DNA of 64,000 bases, from the NCBI GenBank assembly GCA_011009095.1, contig VTPC01090706.1:39659-103658 (forward strand), written 5' to 3'. This document shows positions 61,791 through 64,000 of this stretch, one piece after another. The notes under the pieces were generated by a model that saw only the letters and a list, made by a program, of their open reading frames with translations, did not search any database and was not told the DNA's origin. The translations under genes were made by a program, and so were the position numbers. Each line of letters opens with the position of its first letter. Within the stretch, counting starts at the first letter, position 1. The DNA is from Ignelater luminosus. Its lineage: Eukaryota; Arthropoda; Insecta; Coleoptera; Elateridae.

Positions 61791-64000
61791 AAATAATGAA
61801 TAGGAGCAGCGGGTCTGAATCATATTTCAATTTCAGGCTTTGAACTTGTGGCCTAAAGTGTTATTTACTTTACCTTGTTCTTAATGCTTATGAGAAACGT
61901 AAGCAAACTTTGATCCTAATAATCTTTTCCCGTGTTGCCTGTAAAATTTCCATGTCCTTAGCGAGCTAAGACAATATGTATGTCTTTTTGGTAGTAAAGA
62001 TGTTTCTTTCTAAGTGTGTTCTTTTTAAGATGCTTCTTAGTCTAAGATTGGTTTTCCAGAAACTGATTTTTAAATAATGACTCAGCATGTTTTGTTATTG
62101 CAATAAAGAAGTTACCAAGATATTTTAGGTTTTGATAGAGAATTTCTCATCTTAAAACCTTTGCTATTGCAGTTACTTAATAATAGTATTGTGTAAGTAC
62201 AACATCATTAAGTCTGATGATTTCTTGATATTTGTTTGTGATGATTTTAAAAATATTTTCTTTTAGGATACTTGAAAAATTCTTTCAAACTATTAATATT
62301 TTTTGCTGCAATCCAAAAAATCTAATCTCGACCTCAAGAATCGTGGCCATAGTTTCTATAGAATGCGTATCTGAAATTTCTTATCTTTTGCAAAATGAAC
62401 TAAAGATAGTGTTGTCGTTGTTTTATTACAACGATTTGCTGATAATACAACTGAATAATAGACTTTACCAATCACAGATGTTCAGACAATTGAGACACCT
62501 ACGTGAAACGGTTGTGACTGGTCCGAAACACTTCTTCCAAAGCTAGCCTGTTCTGTACTGAATTCAATGTGCTTCAATCCTATGGTGATCTAGTAATCTT
62601 TTTTGAATTACTTTAAATATTCTGCATAGAGGCAGCATTAAGTCATTTTTAAAGCTACGACGGACTTCATTTGACCGTAACTATTTTTACTTATCCCGAG
62701 ATTTGCTTATCGATCAATCTAGTTTTTTGTATAGAAATCGAAAGCTTCGTGCAAAAAATTTAGATTGTAACCCCTGTTTTAAAAAGAATTTTCTGGTACC
62801 CAACTGTCACCGACTTGGTCGACATTCCGACGCATTTTTGAAAGCCTTAAGTTGGGACAGCCAATGTTATCAAGAGTGCGCTGTATTACAGATAATTGTT
62901 AGAACAAAACAACAAAGAAATGATTAAGGATTTTTTGGTTTGTTTATTTTACAACTGCTTTTATTTATGTTTTCTTTTTTATTTTATTAGTTGTTATTCT
63001 TTTTCTTTTAGTTGATATTTTTCTATTTTCGTATCTTTTGTAGTTTTGGTTTTATTTGCAGAAAGGTTGAATTTGATTAAATAAATGAAACTAAAGTGTA
63101 GATTGGAACGAACGGAGATTCAGGTTCGACGGTGCGACGATGGAGAATTCGTTGATCCAGACCTCTTTTTATACATTTTGAATCTGACTGGGCTATGGCT
63201 GGTTGGTAACATTACGTAAGATTTCTACGAGTAGTTTTATTTTAGAAGATCGTATGACATAAAAACTGTTTAATTGGCATCAGAAATAATACTTATCTTG
63301 CATTTATCTAAGGATCAAATTTACAATCCTAGAATCAGAAACTTTTTAGGGGCCAATTCTTCAAATGCTTGATTTATATAGATTTGACATTAGGAAATTT
63401 AAGCCAAATCAGTACCTAAGATCAAAACATGGCATGATTTTGGAGAAGATAGGTTTGGGTATGGACGTCGATCCAGTCGCCAAAAATTCCTCTTACCACT
63501 ATTTTTTGTATAGATTAGACATAACGACTTACTAGCGAAAGAAATTACTGTCGTTCGTATAATTGCGACTATGTGACAAATAGAAAATGTCTTTGCCAAA
63601 AAGAAACGTTAAGAGGAGTACGATTTTAAAAGCTCTCAGGTTTTTTTCAGTAAGAATGGAATAAAAAATAATCAAATTCGTGAAGATTATTATCTCGATA
63701 TTTATCTGCAGCACTAGAGAAAATCACTGAAGACTTTAGTAAGAACTTTCTATCTTTCGTCCATAGACAAGCACCAAATCAAATTGGAATTATATTTAAT
63801 GCTATTCTACGCGTGATAGTCAAGTTTCTGTTTAGAGGATATTTGTTTCTCTTCGCCTGGCTCGTAAATGGTCGTTTGTACATTCGATTTTTATGTGATG
63901 AAATGTTTGGATAAATGCGAGGCTTACTACTGAGATGAGCTTACTTTCAGAAAAGAATACGATAGGTTTGATCAGAGGGAAGGGAAAGATGCAGGAATAA
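61791..64000. other. AT-rich right edge, nothing identified
   Basis: Short plus-strand frames at 62232-62546 and 62703-62927 have no recognisable domain. A T-rich tract at 62940-63080 ending in AAATAAATGAAAC resembles a LINE 3' tail, and the two frames just before it could be a decayed ORF, but I found no reverse transcriptase or nuclease motif to confirm this. Confidence 0.4.

Noticed and set aside
62703-62927. 74-residue frame before a T-rich tail, considered as a LINE end
   Set aside because: No reverse transcriptase, nuclease or zinc-cluster motif, and only the tail composition fits.
1-64000. CRISPR arrays, bacterial operons, rRNA genes
   Set aside because: No regularly spaced identical repeats with unique spacers, no ribosome-binding-site-led gene clusters and no rRNA signature were seen; the window is eukaryotic.

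Overview
The window is AT-rich, intron- and repeat-dominated animal DNA, almost certainly from an arthropod and most likely an insect. The reasons are the conventional protein kinase C exons, several mariner lineages of the kind common in insects, a DD41D (Rosa-type) mariner, BEL/Pao pol sequence and R1/Jockey-like LINE debris. There are no operons, no bacterial-type genes and no CRISPR array. The species cannot be named from this sequence.

Layout. The one host gene I can identify is a conventional protein kinase C on the minus strand. Its first coding exon (19116-19288) carries the start codon, the pseudosubstrate and the first half of the C1A zinc-binding domain. Its 32-base second exon (2401-2432) continues C1A in the correct phase. 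The intron between them is about 16.7 kb and holds a broken mariner (4237-5527), a decayed R1-like LINE (about 5690-6650), a two-level tandem repeat field (about 11550-13190) and a 400-base assembly gap. The rest of the kinase lies off the left edge. The likely 5' leader and promoter are at 19289-19640.

Right of the kinase, 19.7-45.8 kb is intergenic or intronic sequence full of element remains: a nearly whole mariner on the minus strand (22261-23546); three diverged tandem copies of a roughly 470-620 base unit (23.6-25.3 kb) with a GC-richer exon-like island inside; antisense LINE pieces (25.9-27.25 and 28.6-29.25 kb); a GC- and C-rich mosaic (34.74-37.75 kb) that may be an old LTR element; a LINE endonuclease fragment (39.94-40.17 kb); and a BEL/Pao fossil (44.66-45.77 kb) into which an apparently whole Rosa mariner (43355-44659) has jumped.

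The right third (45.8-64 kb) is mostly featureless AT-rich DNA. It holds a mariner copy that lost its catalytic core (49.2-49.87 kb), a roughly 30-base minisatellite, a small GC island, one microsatellite and a roughly 149-base tandem repeat. No previously undescribed multi-gene system is evident. The most notable objects are the intact Rosa element, the kinase's long first intron with a micro-exon, and several unnamed tandem repeat families.
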